Shown: one piece after another, positions 24,861-32,473 of the stretch
Numbering within the stretch: the first letter of the stretch is position 1
How the letters are laid out: every line of letters begins with the position of its first letter
From: Paucilactobacillus vaccinostercus DSM 20634
GTDB taxonomy: Bacteria; Bacillota; Bacilli; Lactobacillales; Lactobacillaceae
NCBI RefSeq assembly: GCF_001436295.1
Contig: NZ_AYYY01000043.1
Coordinates: 1 to 64,000 of the forward strand
Length of the DNA stretch: 64,000 nt
Direction: 5' to 3'
The notes under the pieces: model-generated
Databases searched by the model: none
Seen by the model: the letters and a program-made list of their open reading frames with translations, nothing else
What the model was told of the DNA's origin: nothing
Made by a program: the position numbers and the translations under genes

Positions 24861-25030
24861 CTTCTCAGTTTCTATTTATCCAAATATAACTATCATTGAA
24901 GTCACTATTTAAATTAATAGCGGCTTTTATTTTGCTGAAATTTTAACTAGTTATGCTTGTCTTTCTGCCGTCATATCAAGGATTTATTTAACCCTCATTT
25001 TTCCACTCAATTCGGACTTCTCAGTTTCTA
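24861..25030. repeat. 14-bp direct repeat after tspO
   Basis: CTTCTCAGTTTCTA occurs exactly at 24861-24874 and 25017-25030, bracketing the 142-bp space between tspO and the next gene. It may be a recombination scar from acquisition of tspO. Confidence 0.6.
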
Positions 25031-25047
25031 GGTCTTTAATTACTTGT

Positions 25048-25506
25048 TTATTTGGTTTCATCCTGCACCTCCACCCGTTCGCAACCTTCTAGCCCATATT
25101 TCTTAATTTCGTCCATCGTGAATTGCTTGTCACTAGAAAACGAGTTCGTATTATTGCTAATAGTTAAAGTCGTTGCGTCATTAGGGCTAATTTTCCAATA
25201 ATAAAAGTTTTCTGCTTTGAGAACTTTAACGTAATACTTCTTTTCTGGTTCTCTCCGTTCATCAATCGGTGTAGCCGCGTAATCGCAGATCAACCAAAAC
25301 GTGCTTTCTAGTAACTCATCACTGTAGTTATTTGGGTTGATTCCCATACCATAGCGCTGATTTTCATTGATCGTAGCAAACGGCCGTTCATCCTTCATTT
25401 GTAAATCATTCTCATAAATTTCAAATAATGGACTGCCATATACCGTGCTTTTAGTCCAAGTGCAGCCTCGTCTATTTAAACGTTTTCCAAATTCAACAGT
25501 TTTCAA
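25048..25506 (-). CDS. Hypothetical early phage protein
   Basis: A 152-aa protein. Residues 1-70 (KRLNRRGCTWTKSTVYGSPL) are unrecognised; the C-terminal part (FTMDEIKKYGLEGCERVEVQ) resembles the end of DUF1642-type phage proteins, a weak likeness. TTG start with GAGGAGG seven nt upstream, overlapping the upstream stop by four bases, so it belongs to the early operon. No catalytic motif seen. Confidence 0.6.
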   Translation of the reverse strand: MKTVEFGKRLNRRGCTWTKSTVYGSPLFEIYENDLQMKDERPFATINENQRYGMGINPNNYSDELLESTFWLICDYAATPIDERREPEKKYYVKVLKAENFYYWKISPNDATTLTISNNTNSFSSDKQFTMDEIKKYGLEGCERVEVQDETK

Positions 25507-25904
25507 ATTAATTCCTCCTCAAAAATCCCGCTGTGATAGTCATATCTTGCGATCGTAATGGGTATGTCATACCGCATCATAAATAATTTCATGCGTAGTC
25601 TAGCGTCTGTTGTGAGCGTCACATTGCCGCCTTTCACGTCGACTACCTTATCGATCACGCCGTTGGTCCGGTGCACGAAATCTGGCCTGTACGTTGCGTG
25701 TGCGTATCGTTTATGACCGCATCGAAATGCTTTGACGATCTCGAACCGTTCCTGACGTGTCCAACCATCGGCCCATTCATTTTGGACTGTGAGGTAGTAA
25801 GCACCCTCAGCCTTCGAATCAAACTCAATTCCGTCAATAACCACCTTGTGGCTGTTGTATTTCTGCCGGCGTGGGTACAACTCGAATCCTCTATGCCAGG
25901 TCAC
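25503..25904 (-). CDS. DUF1064 family PD-(D/E)XK nuclease-like protein
   Basis: A 133-aa protein with the DUF1064 pattern KYNSHKVVIDGIEFDSKAE, YRPDF and VDVKGG. The candidate metal-binding residues E33, D75, D89 and K91 fit a restriction-endonuclease-like site. In phage replication modules such proteins may resolve branched DNA. GTG start with GGAGGCGAT. Overlaps neighbours by four bases on both sides. Confidence 0.8.
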   Translation of the reverse strand: MTWHRGFELYPRRQKYNSHKVVIDGIEFDSKAEGAYYLTVQNEWADGWTRQERFEIVKAFRCGHKRYAHATYRPDFVHRTNGVIDKVVDVKGGNVTLTTDARLRMKLFMMRYDIPITIARYDYHSGIFEEELI

Positions 25905-26629
25905 TGAATCGCCTCCGCTGGCAAGGTCATTAACTCAGTCACTGGATAAATGCCTTCTGCCTTGAGCGTGTCGTAGATGAATTTTTGACCCTTCTGTGTC
26001 CACTTGAGTAGGCAGTGCACATGCTTAGCTTCCTTGTCGGACCACTGTTCATAGTCAGCGTAACCCTCACTAGCGAAATGCTGACGAACGATCCAACTCT
26101 TGCCTTGCTTGTAAATCACACCATGATCCTTAAGCCACCCATTCAGCCATTGAGGAGACTTCCCATATCGTTTAGCAATTACCGTCGTGGTCATCAGACC
26201 AGGATTGTGCATCTGATTGTCGAAGTAATCAGCCTTAGGCTTGAGTTTGGCATTCTCGATGGTTAATTGTGCGTTCTGGTCTTGCAGAATGGCGTAGCCG
26301 CGCTTCACGACTTCCTGTGGGTCGTTCCATCTACGTTCGAGTGCCAGAAAGTACTGGCGGTACTGCTTGCCAAGTGGTGTCTTGCTCATCATTGATACTT
26401 CCTTGGCCATGCCAACAGTCATGGCGTAGTCCTGTAATCCACGTCTGGCACCGTTATTAACGACCGTACTTGTGCGTACGCTTGTAAAATCTGTGCCTTC
26501 CTCGTACTCATCGAAGTTGTCAGCTACCCAAGCACTGAAACGCCGCTTGATTTCTAGTCCCTTGTATAGTGCACGTGCTGAGACGACCTGCTGGCCGTCT
26601 TGAATGGTTACTTGAATTAATTCGTTCAC
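25901..26629 (-). CDS. AntA/KilA-C phage antirepressor
   Basis: A 242-aa antirepressor. The N-terminal AntA domain (VSARALYKGLEIKRRFSAWV, DFTSVRTSTVV, MTVGMAKEVSMMSKTPLGKQ) covers residues 10-95, and a KilA-C/ANT DNA-binding domain (MHNPGLMTTTVIAKRYGKSP, KDHGVIYKQGKSWIVRQHF) covers about 125-240. Such proteins counteract the CI repressor or reprogramme early transcription. GTG start with GGGAGGTAT. A coiled-coil linker lies between the two domains. Confidence 0.85.
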   Translation of the reverse strand: MNELIQVTIQDGQQVVSARALYKGLEIKRRFSAWVADNFDEYEEGTDFTSVRTSTVVNNGARRGLQDYAMTVGMAKEVSMMSKTPLGKQYRQYFLALERRWNDPQEVVKRGYAILQDQNAQLTIENAKLKPKADYFDNQMHNPGLMTTTVIAKRYGKSPQWLNGWLKDHGVIYKQGKSWIVRQHFASEGYADYEQWSDKEAKHVHCLLKWTQKGQKFIYDTLKAEGIYPVTELMTLPAEAIQ

Positions 26630-26631
26630 GT

Positions 26632-27411
26632 CTATACCTCCCCTATAATGCTAAAAAGTGGAATGTCTGGCCCATCGGCGGGCGTTTTTTGTTGTTTTGC
26701 TTGATTCTGTTCGTTTCTCTCCTGAACGGTTTGTTCGTACTGCTCACGATTCGTAATACCGCGCTTCTTAAACGCGTTCAGGACACTTGCAATGTACTTG
26801 AAGCTGTATGCCTGATGGAGTACAGCCTCCTGCAATGCACATTCAACCAGTACAGGGCTAGCCCCTTGAAACAAGCCATCAAGGTATTTGAGTTCCATTG
26901 GTGACAGTCGCCGTCCAAATTCTTGGGTGATCTTCTCAGTCACTGATTCTCGCGTAGGCGCGTTATTAATATTATTAGGAGTAGCAGGAGTAGAAGAACC
27001 TAATGATTTAGTTTGGTTTGTTTTAACTAATGTGTTCGGAGTGTTGTCCGGCGTGATGTTCGGACTGTTGTTCGGTGTGTTATCCGCTTTGCTGTTCGGA
27101 GTGTTGTTCAATATGGACAACACTAAATTGTTAGTTAATTCTGGGATCTCATATCGAGGTGCTCTGTTAGAACCACGTTTCTTGTAGTAGACCAGCTTTT
27201 TTTCGATCAGCTGTTGTCTGCTCCGTTGAAACGCTGATTGAGACAGCCCTGAAAGACCTTTAATTTCGTCGGCTGAGCATGTGAAGGTTGATATCCATCC
27301 GAGGCTATTGTCCTTGTTCAATAAGGCAAGGTACAGCATCCTTGACGAGGGACTCAACTCCGCACTTCCCGCAATCCGGAAAAAGGTATTCATCTGCTGA
27401 ATGTAGTTCAC
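26632..27411 (-). CDS. DnaD-like replication organiser
   Basis: A 259-aa replication initiator. N-terminal winged helix (LSPSSRMLYLALLNKDNSLG, DEIKGLSGLSQSAFQRSRQQ), then a low-complexity linker made of NTPN-type repeats (residues 102-130), then a DnaD-like C-terminal helical domain (LSPMELKYLDGLFQG..., SFKYIASVLNAFKKRG). It should bind the phage origin and load host helicase. GTG start with AGGAGGTGC. The repeat-encoding DNA may itself be the origin. Confidence 0.82.
   Translation of the reverse strand: MNYIQQMNTFFRIAGSAELSPSSRMLYLALLNKDNSLGWISTFTCSADEIKGLSGLSQSAFQRSRQQLIEKKLVYYKKRGSNRAPRYEIPELTNNLVLSILNNTPNSKADNTPNNSPNITPDNTPNTLVKTNQTKSLGSSTPATPNNINNAPTRESVTEKITQEFGRRLSPMELKYLDGLFQGASPVLVECALQEAVLHQAYSFKYIASVLNAFKKRGITNREQYEQTVQERNEQNQAKQQKTPADGPDIPLFSIIGEV
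27033..27107. repeat. Iteron-like repeats inside the replication organiser: candidate phage origin
   Basis: TGTTCGG(A/T)(G/C)TGTT(G/A)T begins at 27033, 27057, 27069 and 27093; the first and last 15-mers are identical. All steps are multiples of 12 bp. Origins of lactic phage of this type often lie within the organiser gene. Confidence 0.5.
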
Positions 27412-27422
27412 ACTTGCACCTC

Positions 27423-28262
27423 CTAGTCGATCAGATCGCCAACCTCGACGAATCCCTCTAGTTGTTTATGGCTCCGACAGTACTCACAAGTTCCACAAGC
27501 TACTGGTTTTTCCTGACCAGTCTTTACGGCTTCAAAGTGCTCAATCTGTCGATCAATTCGATCAAGTTCATCCTGGTATCGCATGGGATCAATATTAATG
27601 GCTAACTTGTCAGGCGGCGTCTGCTTACTTACTGCAAAGATGAACGGCTCACAGGTTACCCCATAGACTTGCTTAATAAGTTCACGATAGACAGCCATTT
27701 GGAGTACGTAGCCCCGATCTTCAACAAATGACTGCCACTGCTTGTAGTAATCGTTCCAATGACGCTTATGGATGTCATCCACGGTCTTGAGGTCACAGAA
27801 GTACCCTTTATCGAGGTTCAGACAATCAAGCTTGCCCTTCCAATCAACACCACCAAGGGTGCCTGAAACAGGTACCTCTTTCTCACCCTGGTAAACCATC
27901 TTGAAGAAGTCATCATCATCCAACGTTTTAATCATCATATCAGCCTGTTTGTAGGCCGCCTTAGGCTGTCCTTTGTACTTACCAGCCTTGGCAATAATAT
28001 GATCGTGATTCTCTTCAATAAAGTCCCTGTGAGCTTCTGGTGATTCGTAGTAGCTATGCAAGTAGTTTCCAACAAGTAGCGCCTCTGGATTGCTTGTTGG
28101 CTGCCACTCATCACGAAGCTTTGCTAATGCGGCCGCTTCACAATTCTCGAAGTCCTTGAACTGGGATGTGGACCAATAATCCCAACTAGTGGCTTGGCTG
28201 TAGTAGTTCTGTTTGTTGAGCTTCATCGGTTGGCTCTTCGTTTTCGTCGGATTCTGTAGCAT
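27423..28262 (-). CDS. RecE-like / DUF3799 PD-(D/E)XK exonuclease
   Basis: A 279-aa nuclease that should resect double-strand ends for RecT. Motifs: HSYYES (alpha-1 His), VDWKGKLDCLNLDKGYFCDL with the catalytic Asp and DLKTV (D-x-K), then QMAVYRELI. A C-terminal CGTCEYC cluster plus the early FENCEAA cysteine suggests an iron-sulfur site as in Cas4/AddB nucleases. The ATG with AGAGGTG seven nt upstream was kept, although it overlaps recT by 77 nt. An internal ATG at codon 13 lacks a good ribosome site. Confidence 0.82.
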   Translation of the reverse strand: MLQNPTKTKSQPMKLNKQNYYSQATSWDYWSTSQFKDFENCEAAALAKLRDEWQPTSNPEALLVGNYLHSYYESPEAHRDFIEENHDHIIAKAGKYKGQPKAAYKQADMMIKTLDDDDFFKMVYQGEKEVPVSGTLGGVDWKGKLDCLNLDKGYFCDLKTVDDIHKRHWNDYYKQWQSFVEDRGYVLQMAVYRELIKQVYGVTCEPFIFAVSKQTPPDKLAINIDPMRYQDELDRIDRQIEHFEAVKTGQEKPVACGTCEYCRSHKQLEGFVEVGDLID

Positions 28263-29058
28263 TGTCGTTCACCTCTTCATTTATCTCTGGCTTAGCTTCT
28301 TTAAGCTGTGATTCTTTGAATGATTCAATGAGTTTACCAGCGGTGCTGTCTTCTGGTGTGACGTCCTTACGTTCGTCGTTGAAGTCCATTTCTGAATCAT
28401 TAGTGTCCTGAATTGCCTTGATTAAATTGTCATTGTCTCCAGAAGTGTTAATGAACATTTTGGCAGCACGACGAAGTACGGTCCGTTTAGCCATCTCATC
28501 GCCAAACTCGTTCTGAACTTTCTTAGTCTTAGCATGCGACCAGCTCTGATCAATCATCTTCTTGGTCATGACCGTCACGTTTTCTTGCCCATCAGTGGTC
28601 CGAATAACAGCGAACGCTCCAACAATTGGCTTATCAAGATTGGCAAAGCTTGGCTTAAATACTTCAATCGTTGTCTGACCCATATCATCGGCCCCAATCT
28701 CGAATTGATCGTCTTCGTGGATTACTTGAGCAAACGGCTTACCTTTCACGTTCTCAAGACGTTCAAGGATAGTCACATCACCGAAGTACGACCGTTGAAA
28801 TGTTAACTTGCGACCGTATGGAATAAAGTATCCTTGACTCTTAGCTGGGCTAAGCCCTTGAATTGCCATGTTGAGTAACGTCTGCGTCTTGGAATTGTCA
28901 TCCGTGTTCATTAGCTTAGGATCATCCGATATCATCAGCCACGCGGCATTGAGTGCATTTCCAAGACTATAGTTAGATGGCAATGCAAGACCGTTGTCAG
29001 CCTTCTCAAGTTCAGTGATACGATTTTGTACTTTTAATACAATTGGATTAGATGGCAT
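28186..29058 (-). CDS. recT: RecT family single-strand annealing protein
   Basis: A 290-aa recombinase for phage DNA repair and replication. Family segments: ALPSNYSLGNALNAAWLMIS, TLLNMAIQGLSPAKSQGYFI, PYGRKLTFQRSYFGDVTILE and EMAKRTVLRRAAKMFINTSG. A highly acidic C-terminal tail follows, typical of annealing proteins and SSB contacts. The second ATG, with AAAGG nine nt upstream, was chosen over one overlapping that site. It partners the downstream nuclease. Confidence 0.9.
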   Translation of the reverse strand: MPSNPIVLKVQNRITELEKADNGLALPSNYSLGNALNAAWLMISDDPKLMNTDDNSKTQTLLNMAIQGLSPAKSQGYFIPYGRKLTFQRSYFGDVTILERLENVKGKPFAQVIHEDDQFEIGADDMGQTTIEVFKPSFANLDKPIVGAFAVIRTTDGQENVTVMTKKMIDQSWSHAKTKKVQNEFGDEMAKRTVLRRAAKMFINTSGDNDNLIKAIQDTNDSEMDFNDERKDVTPEDSTAGKLIESFKESQLKEAKPEINEEVNDNATESDENEEPTDEAQQTELLQPSH

Positions 29059-29323
29059 TTGAATCATCCTTTCTTTCTGCGCCCATTAAACGGGCAGCTA
29101 CATAATCTCCAGATTTTTCAATGATCGTGCTTAAGATGTTTCTAAGCTCCTGTGGTGTGCGTAGTGCAATGTAGTTATCAAGTGCACCATCACGAAGTTC
29201 ATCGGGTGTGATGTCAAAATCTGGAAAGATTAATCGTGTTTCTAGTGAGTATTTATCTTCTAATAGATAGCGTTCGACTGGTGTTGGCCAATCTGATGGC
29301 TGTCTTTGTTGTTTAACATCCAT
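29048..29323 (-). CDS. Hypothetical early phage protein (91 aa)
   Basis: Begins MDVKQQRQPSDWPTPVERYL and contains ALRTPQELRNILSTIIEKSG. Probably helical in the C-terminal half. It overlaps the recT start by 11 nt, so it belongs to the recombination operon. No family recognised; might be a small replication or anti-host factor. Confidence 0.6.
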   Translation of the reverse strand: MDVKQQRQPSDWPTPVERYLLEDKYSLETRLIFPDFDITPDELRDGALDNYIALRTPQELRNILSTIIEKSGDYVAARLMGAERKDDSNAI

Positions 29324-29436
29324 TGCAAAAGCCCCCGTTTCGGTTTATGATATTGACATAAGATATTTTTGAAATAGTTTGTTTCGACGTTTAACAGTTG
29401 CCGCTGTTGAGCGTCTTTTTTTGCGTGTTTAAACAT
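29260..29436 (-). CDS. Hypothetical early phage protein (58 aa)
   Basis: Starts MFKHAKKDAQQRQLLNVETN with AAGGAG seven nt upstream; its ATG overlaps the preceding stop (ATGTTTAA). The C-terminal 64 nt overlap the following gene in another frame, more than is usual. The N-terminal part is more plausible than the end. Function unknown. Confidence 0.45.
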   Translation of the reverse strand: MFKHAKKDAQQRQLLNVETNYFKNILCQYHKPKRGLLQWMLNNKDSHQIGQHQSNAIY

Positions 29437-29587
29437 GTTTCTGCTCCTTCCGATCAAATAGATAGTTGCCTGTTTTAACGACGCCAAACACGATCCAGAA
29501 CAACGCTAGCCAATTGATTAAGACTTGATTGCCTGTTACGAGCACAAGACTGGTAACAGCTCCAAGAATCATATACAGCCACTTCAT
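29429..29587 (-). CDS. Small membrane protein (52 aa)
   Basis: Two hydrophobic segments, MILGAVTSLVLVT and LINWLALFWIVFGVV, in a 52-aa protein with a charged C-terminus (YLFDRKEQKHV). It is joined to the preceding gene by an ATGA overlap. Early phage membrane peptides of this kind sometimes alter the host envelope or cause exclusion of other phages, but nothing here shows the function. Confidence 0.6.
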   Translation of the reverse strand: MKWLYMILGAVTSLVLVTGNQVLINWLALFWIVFGVVKTGNYLFDRKEQKHV

Positions 29588-29952
29588 ACTGATTGCTTCC
29601 CTTCTTTATTCGCTCCATCTGCGTGTTTATAAATGTCAGGAAAATGTTGACTCAAGAACGTTGCCATCTCCTTAGCATTGAACGAATACTGCTGCTTACT
29701 ACCAGCTACTGGAATAAATGCTGGACCACCATTCTCAAAGCTCAGTTCGTCATTGAACGGGCCGAGAATGTTATCTTTCACCCATTTACGCTCATGACCA
29801 ACACGGGCTATCAAGTCTGCCATCGTCCAATACTGGCCTTCTAACGATGTCCGTTTCTTGTAGTCCTCTAATCCCTCAATATAGGACTTATCGACAATCA
29901 CCTGATCCTCAGGAACGTTGATTGTAACTGTCGCCTTGATCTGTGTTGCCAT
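29584..29952 (-). CDS. DUF771 family phage protein
   Basis: A 122-aa protein. VTINVPEDQVIVDKSYIEGL, EGQYWTMADLIARVGHERKW and VKDNILGPFNDELSFENGGP are typical of DUF771, found in early operons of Firmicute phages and likely DNA-binding. The ATG with CGAGGTGAG is preferred to the in-frame GTG three codons earlier. Overlaps the membrane peptide gene by four bases. Confidence 0.75.
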   Translation of the reverse strand: MATQIKATVTINVPEDQVIVDKSYIEGLEDYKKRTSLEGQYWTMADLIARVGHERKWVKDNILGPFNDELSFENGGPAFIPVAGSKQQYSFNAKEMATFLSQHFPDIYKHADGANKEGKQSV

Positions 29953-29957
29953 TCTTC

Positions 29958-30500
29958 TCACCTCGCTAATTTGCTATGCTTCCAATATTTCTTGCGCTCG
30001 TTCGCCAAATCCTGCAACGAAAATCCAAATGCGTGACAGATAGCGATTGCAGCATTGATTCCGTAGAAATTGGCATCCAATATCTGAATAACTGCATCCT
30101 CTGGATCGTCTGCACCGTGAATTGAATCAGCTGGACCACTCAACTCATCAAGTGAATTATTAACGGCTGTGACGGCTTGCTGTAGCTGTGGCACTAACAT
30201 AACCACTCGCGATAATGGATTCTCACTTATTGCTGAGCCGTTCATCACAGGCGGCAAAAACTCACTGAATTGATGAGCAACGTCTAATAGAATCTCCTCA
30301 CCCTGTTCAGGAAACGCCCGCATAAGGCTTGGTACACTTTCAAGCGGTATCTTGGCCGCACCCGTTCGATACTTCGAAATAGCTGGCTGTGAATATCCTG
30401 AATCACGCCCCACCTGTGTGGCTGTAACATGTCGAAGCTTCATAGTATGGGGCAACGTATGAACGAGGCTCATTGACATATGAACTCGTACTTCTTGCAT
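29958..30500 (-). CDS. Helix-turn-helix early regulator
   Basis: A 180-aa protein. Residues 20-62 (HVTATQVGRDSGYSQPAISK, YRTGAAKIPLESV) form an XRE-type helix-turn-helix; the rest is helical with no ligand or protease motif. AGGTGATTTTAC precedes the ATG. It may regulate the early operon or act on host genes. Confidence 0.65.
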   Translation of the reverse strand: MQEVRVHMSMSLVHTLPHTMKLRHVTATQVGRDSGYSQPAISKYRTGAAKIPLESVPSLMRAFPEQGEEILLDVAHQFSEFLPPVMNGSAISENPLSRVVMLVPQLQQAVTAVNNSLDELSGPADSIHGADDPEDAVIQILDANFYGINAAIAICHAFGFSLQDLANERKKYWKHSKLAR

Positions 30501-30562
30501 GTAAAATCACCTCCCTTCATGATTTGATTGGTCTTATTACAGCTATATGAACTACATTAGAG

Positions 30563-30727
30563 TTAAGCAAATGATTCCATAGCCATCTCGGCTACTTCAT
30601 CTGCCACGCGGTTACGTTCGATGGTCAGCATATTGTTTAACGTGTCCGTTCCGAATCCTTCCAGAAACGACCGCTTGAGGTCCGGACGGAAGGACATTAA
30701 GTCCTCTACTAGTTGTGATTTATTCAT
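30563..30727 (-). CDS. Small hypothetical phage protein (54 aa)
   Basis: Reads MNKSQLVEDLMSFRPDLKRS and ends VADEVAEMAMESFA. Helical and acidic at the end. An AGGAGGTAAC site precedes the ATG, which is strong support for translation. No family recognised. Confidence 0.6.
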   Translation of the reverse strand: MNKSQLVEDLMSFRPDLKRSFLEGFGTDTLNNMLTIERNRVADEVAEMAMESFA

Positions 30728-30808
30728 ATGGTTACCTCCTCGCTCATTTAAAATTGAATATACGTGTTCACTCTCCGGTGGGATAATAGTTCCAAAGGAG
30801 GTGAAATT

Positions 30809-31009
30809 ATGACTAACGAAGAAATTACAACAATTTTGGCAAAATATGATATTGCTGACGAAAAACTTTCTGCAGCACTTTCTGAAATTGCAACTATCAT
30901 CATCGAACGTGCAGGTTCTGTTGATAGTAAGAAAGCTTTAAACATTGAACGCCAAATCGTTAAGAATCAAAATGCTCGTGATCGTGGCTTAGCTGGTTTT
31001 AAGCTATAA
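30809..31009 (+). CDS. Small plus-strand protein inside the early region (66 aa)
   Basis: MTNEEITTILAKYDIADEKL followed by an amphipathic helix and a basic end (NQNARDRGLAGFKL). AAAGGAGGTG lies 5 nt before the ATG; an extended -10 (TGGGATAAT) sits about 20 nt further upstream, and a hairpin with a T run follows the gene. It is transcribed against the early leftward operon, so it is probably an independently expressed lysogenic gene and may also interfere with early transcription. No family recognised. Confidence 0.6.
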   Translation: MTNEEITTILAKYDIADEKLSAALSEIATIIIERAGSVDSKKALNIERQIVKNQNARDRGLAGFKL

Positions 31010-31022
31010 TCACTCTTCTCGG

Positions 31023-31062
31023 AGGTCAGGCTTTGTGCTTGTCCTTTTTTTCTTTAAGCTCG
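31023..31062 (+). terminator. Terminator of the 66-aa plus-strand gene
   Basis: Imperfect hairpin AGGtCAgGC-TTTGT-GCtTGtCCT followed by TTTTTTTCTTT. It overlaps the 3' end of a small minus-strand gene. Confidence 0.5.
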
Positions 31063-31133
31063 TTCATTCGTACTAATTCGTAGTAGATATGCCAGAGTGC
31101 ACTAGTGATTCCGTTATGGTTTCTGACTTTCAT
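31026..31133 (-). CDS. Very small early phage protein (35 aa)
   Basis: MKVRNHNGITSALWHIYYEL, then a Lys-rich tail (ELKEKKDKHKA). AAGGAGGTGAGCGT precedes the ATG. The strong ribosome site and position right after the cro-like gene support a real product. Function unknown. Confidence 0.5.
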   Translation of the reverse strand: MKVRNHNGITSALWHIYYELVRMNELKEKKDKHKA

Positions 31134-31172
31134 ACGCTCACCTCCTTGGCGGTGGAATTGTTTATACTTTTA

Positions 31173-31216
31173 TTTGTAGTTAAATAGTAATTTTTAACTT
31201 ATTTTTGTAGTTAAAT
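31173..31216. repeat. 13-bp direct repeat, possible downstream operator
   Basis: TTTGTAGTTAAAT occurs at 31173 and 31204, 31 bp apart (three helical turns). It shares the TGTAGT half-site of the main operators and overlaps the end of the cro-like gene. Confidence 0.55.
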
Positions 31217-31410
31217 GCTTCAAAAAAAATTTCCTCTTTATCGACATCAAAAAAGTCTTGTAAAAATTGCATCTGAGCTGGCCCAGGAGTAGCCGATCCT
31301 CTCTCCCACTTGCTGACTGTTCGTTGATTTACTTTTACTAAATCTCCAAGTTCTTTTTGAGTCATCTTTTTAGAATCTCGTAACTCCCGTAACTTATTGT
31401 CTAAATTCAT
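31180..31410 (-). CDS. cro: Cro-like XRE family regulator
   Basis: A 76-aa single-domain repressor with an XRE helix-turn-helix (KKMTQKELGDLVKVNQRTVS, KWERGSATP) and a short C-terminal part. It is the first gene of the leftward early operon and is divergent from the CI-like gene, as Cro is in lambdoid switches. It should shut off the repressor gene and adjust early transcription. Confidence 0.85.
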   Translation of the reverse strand: MNLDNKLRELRDSKKMTQKELGDLVKVNQRTVSKWERGSATPGPAQMQFLQDFFDVDKEEIFFEAFNYKNKLKITI

Positions 31411-31432
31411 TTTTCCACCCCCTTACCAACTT

Positions 31433-31462
31433 ATGTAGTTATCATATACTACATTTTGTAGT
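31433..31462. promoter_or_regulatory. Overlapping operators of the genetic switch
   Basis: ATGTAGT-N8-ACTACAT (31433-31454) overlaps ACTACA-TTT-TGTAGT (31448-31462), sharing the ACTACA half-site. They cover the leftward early promoter, so repressor bound here would block cro transcription. Confidence 0.7.
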
Positions 31463-31469
31463 AATACAA
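31441..31469 (-). promoter_or_regulatory. Leftward early promoter (cro/early operon)
   Basis: TTGTAT, 17-bp spacer, TATGAT on the minus strand, about 30 bp before the cro-like gene and covered by the operator half-sites. Confidence 0.7.
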
Positions 31470-31505
31470 TAGTTTTTACTATTTTTCTTGGTATTTTGCT
31501 TAATT

Positions 31506-31522
31506 TACCACAAATCGTGGTA
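31506..31522. promoter_or_regulatory. Operator near the CI-like gene
   Basis: Inverted repeat TACCAC-N5-GTGGTA lies between the -35-like TTGCTT and -10-like GGTAAT of the rightward promoter. Its half-site differs from the cro-side operators, so it may bind a different factor. Confidence 0.5.
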
Positions 31523-31550
31523 ATCTTACGTTGTAAACGGAGGTTTTTAT

Positions 31551-31988
31551 ATGATAGGCGCAAAAATTAAAGAACTACGCAATGAGCTTGGCATTAGTCA
31601 AGCCGAATTAGCTAAACGAATATCTGTTTCTCAGCAAACCATTGGAAGCTGGGAAACAAATCGATCAGAGCCTAACCTTGATGCCTTAAAAAAACTAGCA
31701 TCTATATTCAATACGTCCGTAGATTACATTATTGGAAACTCAAAAAAACGTCACTACTATGATTTAACAAAAAAAGATGAAATTGACATAGCAGAACAAG
31801 CAGAACAAATCATTGAAGGAATACAGACTTCTGCAGACGTGAATTTCTATGGTGAACCCGCGACAAAAGAACAGATGGAAAGCATGCGTGACATAATTGA
31901 AACGGGGTTGCGCATCAATAAAGAAAAAGCAAAAAAGAAATTCACACCTAAAAAATATAGAGATAATGGAGCAAAAGGTGGCGATTAA
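31551..31988 (+). CDS. CI-like XRE repressor, ImmR type
   Basis: A 145-aa repressor maintaining lysogeny. XRE helix-turn-helix at residues 4-60 (IKELRNELGISQAELAKRIS, VSQQTIGSWETNRSEP); the C-terminal half is helical and lacks the LexA-type S24 autoprotease. Instead the adjacent gene encodes an ImmA-type protease, as in ICEBs1 and phi105-like elements. The gene pair is separated by 2 nt, so repressor and its likely protease are made together. Confidence 0.85.
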   Translation: MIGAKIKELRNELGISQAELAKRISVSQQTIGSWETNRSEPNLDALKKLASIFNTSVDYIIGNSKKRHYYDLTKKDEIDIAEQAEQIIEGIQTSADVNFYGEPATKEQMESMRDIIETGLRINKEKAKKKFTPKKYRDNGAKGGD

Positions 31989-31990
31989 AT

Positions 31991-32416
31991 ATGTCCGTCC
32001 AAAGTGAGGTAAATAAATTAATCAAACGGTTTAACTCAACCAACCCATATGTGGTTGCAGAGGGCCTTGATTATGATGTAATCCCCCACCAAATGGATTC
32101 GGACACATGGGGGCAAACAATTCGTTCCAATCGCATTTGTTCAATATTCATCAACGATCGACTAAGCGAGCAAACAAAACTATATGTAGTTAGTCATGAG
32201 CTTGGTCACTGCCGCTTACATACTGGGTACAATACTCCATTTTTGAGGAGTACGGCTGCTGGATTCAATATTCCGTATATTGAGCGGGAAGCAAATGAAT
32301 TCGCTTTTGATTTTTTGCTTTCCGATGTAGATAGAGACTACGAAATTTCTAAACTGAATATCTTAGAATACTATGGTTTACCTGAATCTATGGAACGATT
32401 TATTAAGATTCAGTGA
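31991..32416 (+). CDS. immA: ImmA/IrrE family metallopeptidase
   Basis: A 141-aa protease with the zinc motif HELGH at residues 69-73 and the acidic EREANEFAFDFLL segment about 30 residues later. In ICEBs1-type systems ImmA cleaves ImmR after DNA damage or other signals, inducing excision. Context (directly after the repressor gene) supports the same job here. Confidence 0.88.
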   Translation: MSVQSEVNKLIKRFNSTNPYVVAEGLDYDVIPHQMDSDTWGQTIRSNRICSIFINDRLSEQTKLYVVSHELGHCRLHTGYNTPFLRSTAAGFNIPYIEREANEFAFDFLLSDVDRDYEISKLNILEYYGLPESMERFIKIQ

Positions 32417-32473
32417 TGTTTATAAGTCCAAATACTGACGACTTAAAAAGCTGAAATTCTTGGGAGATTCAAA

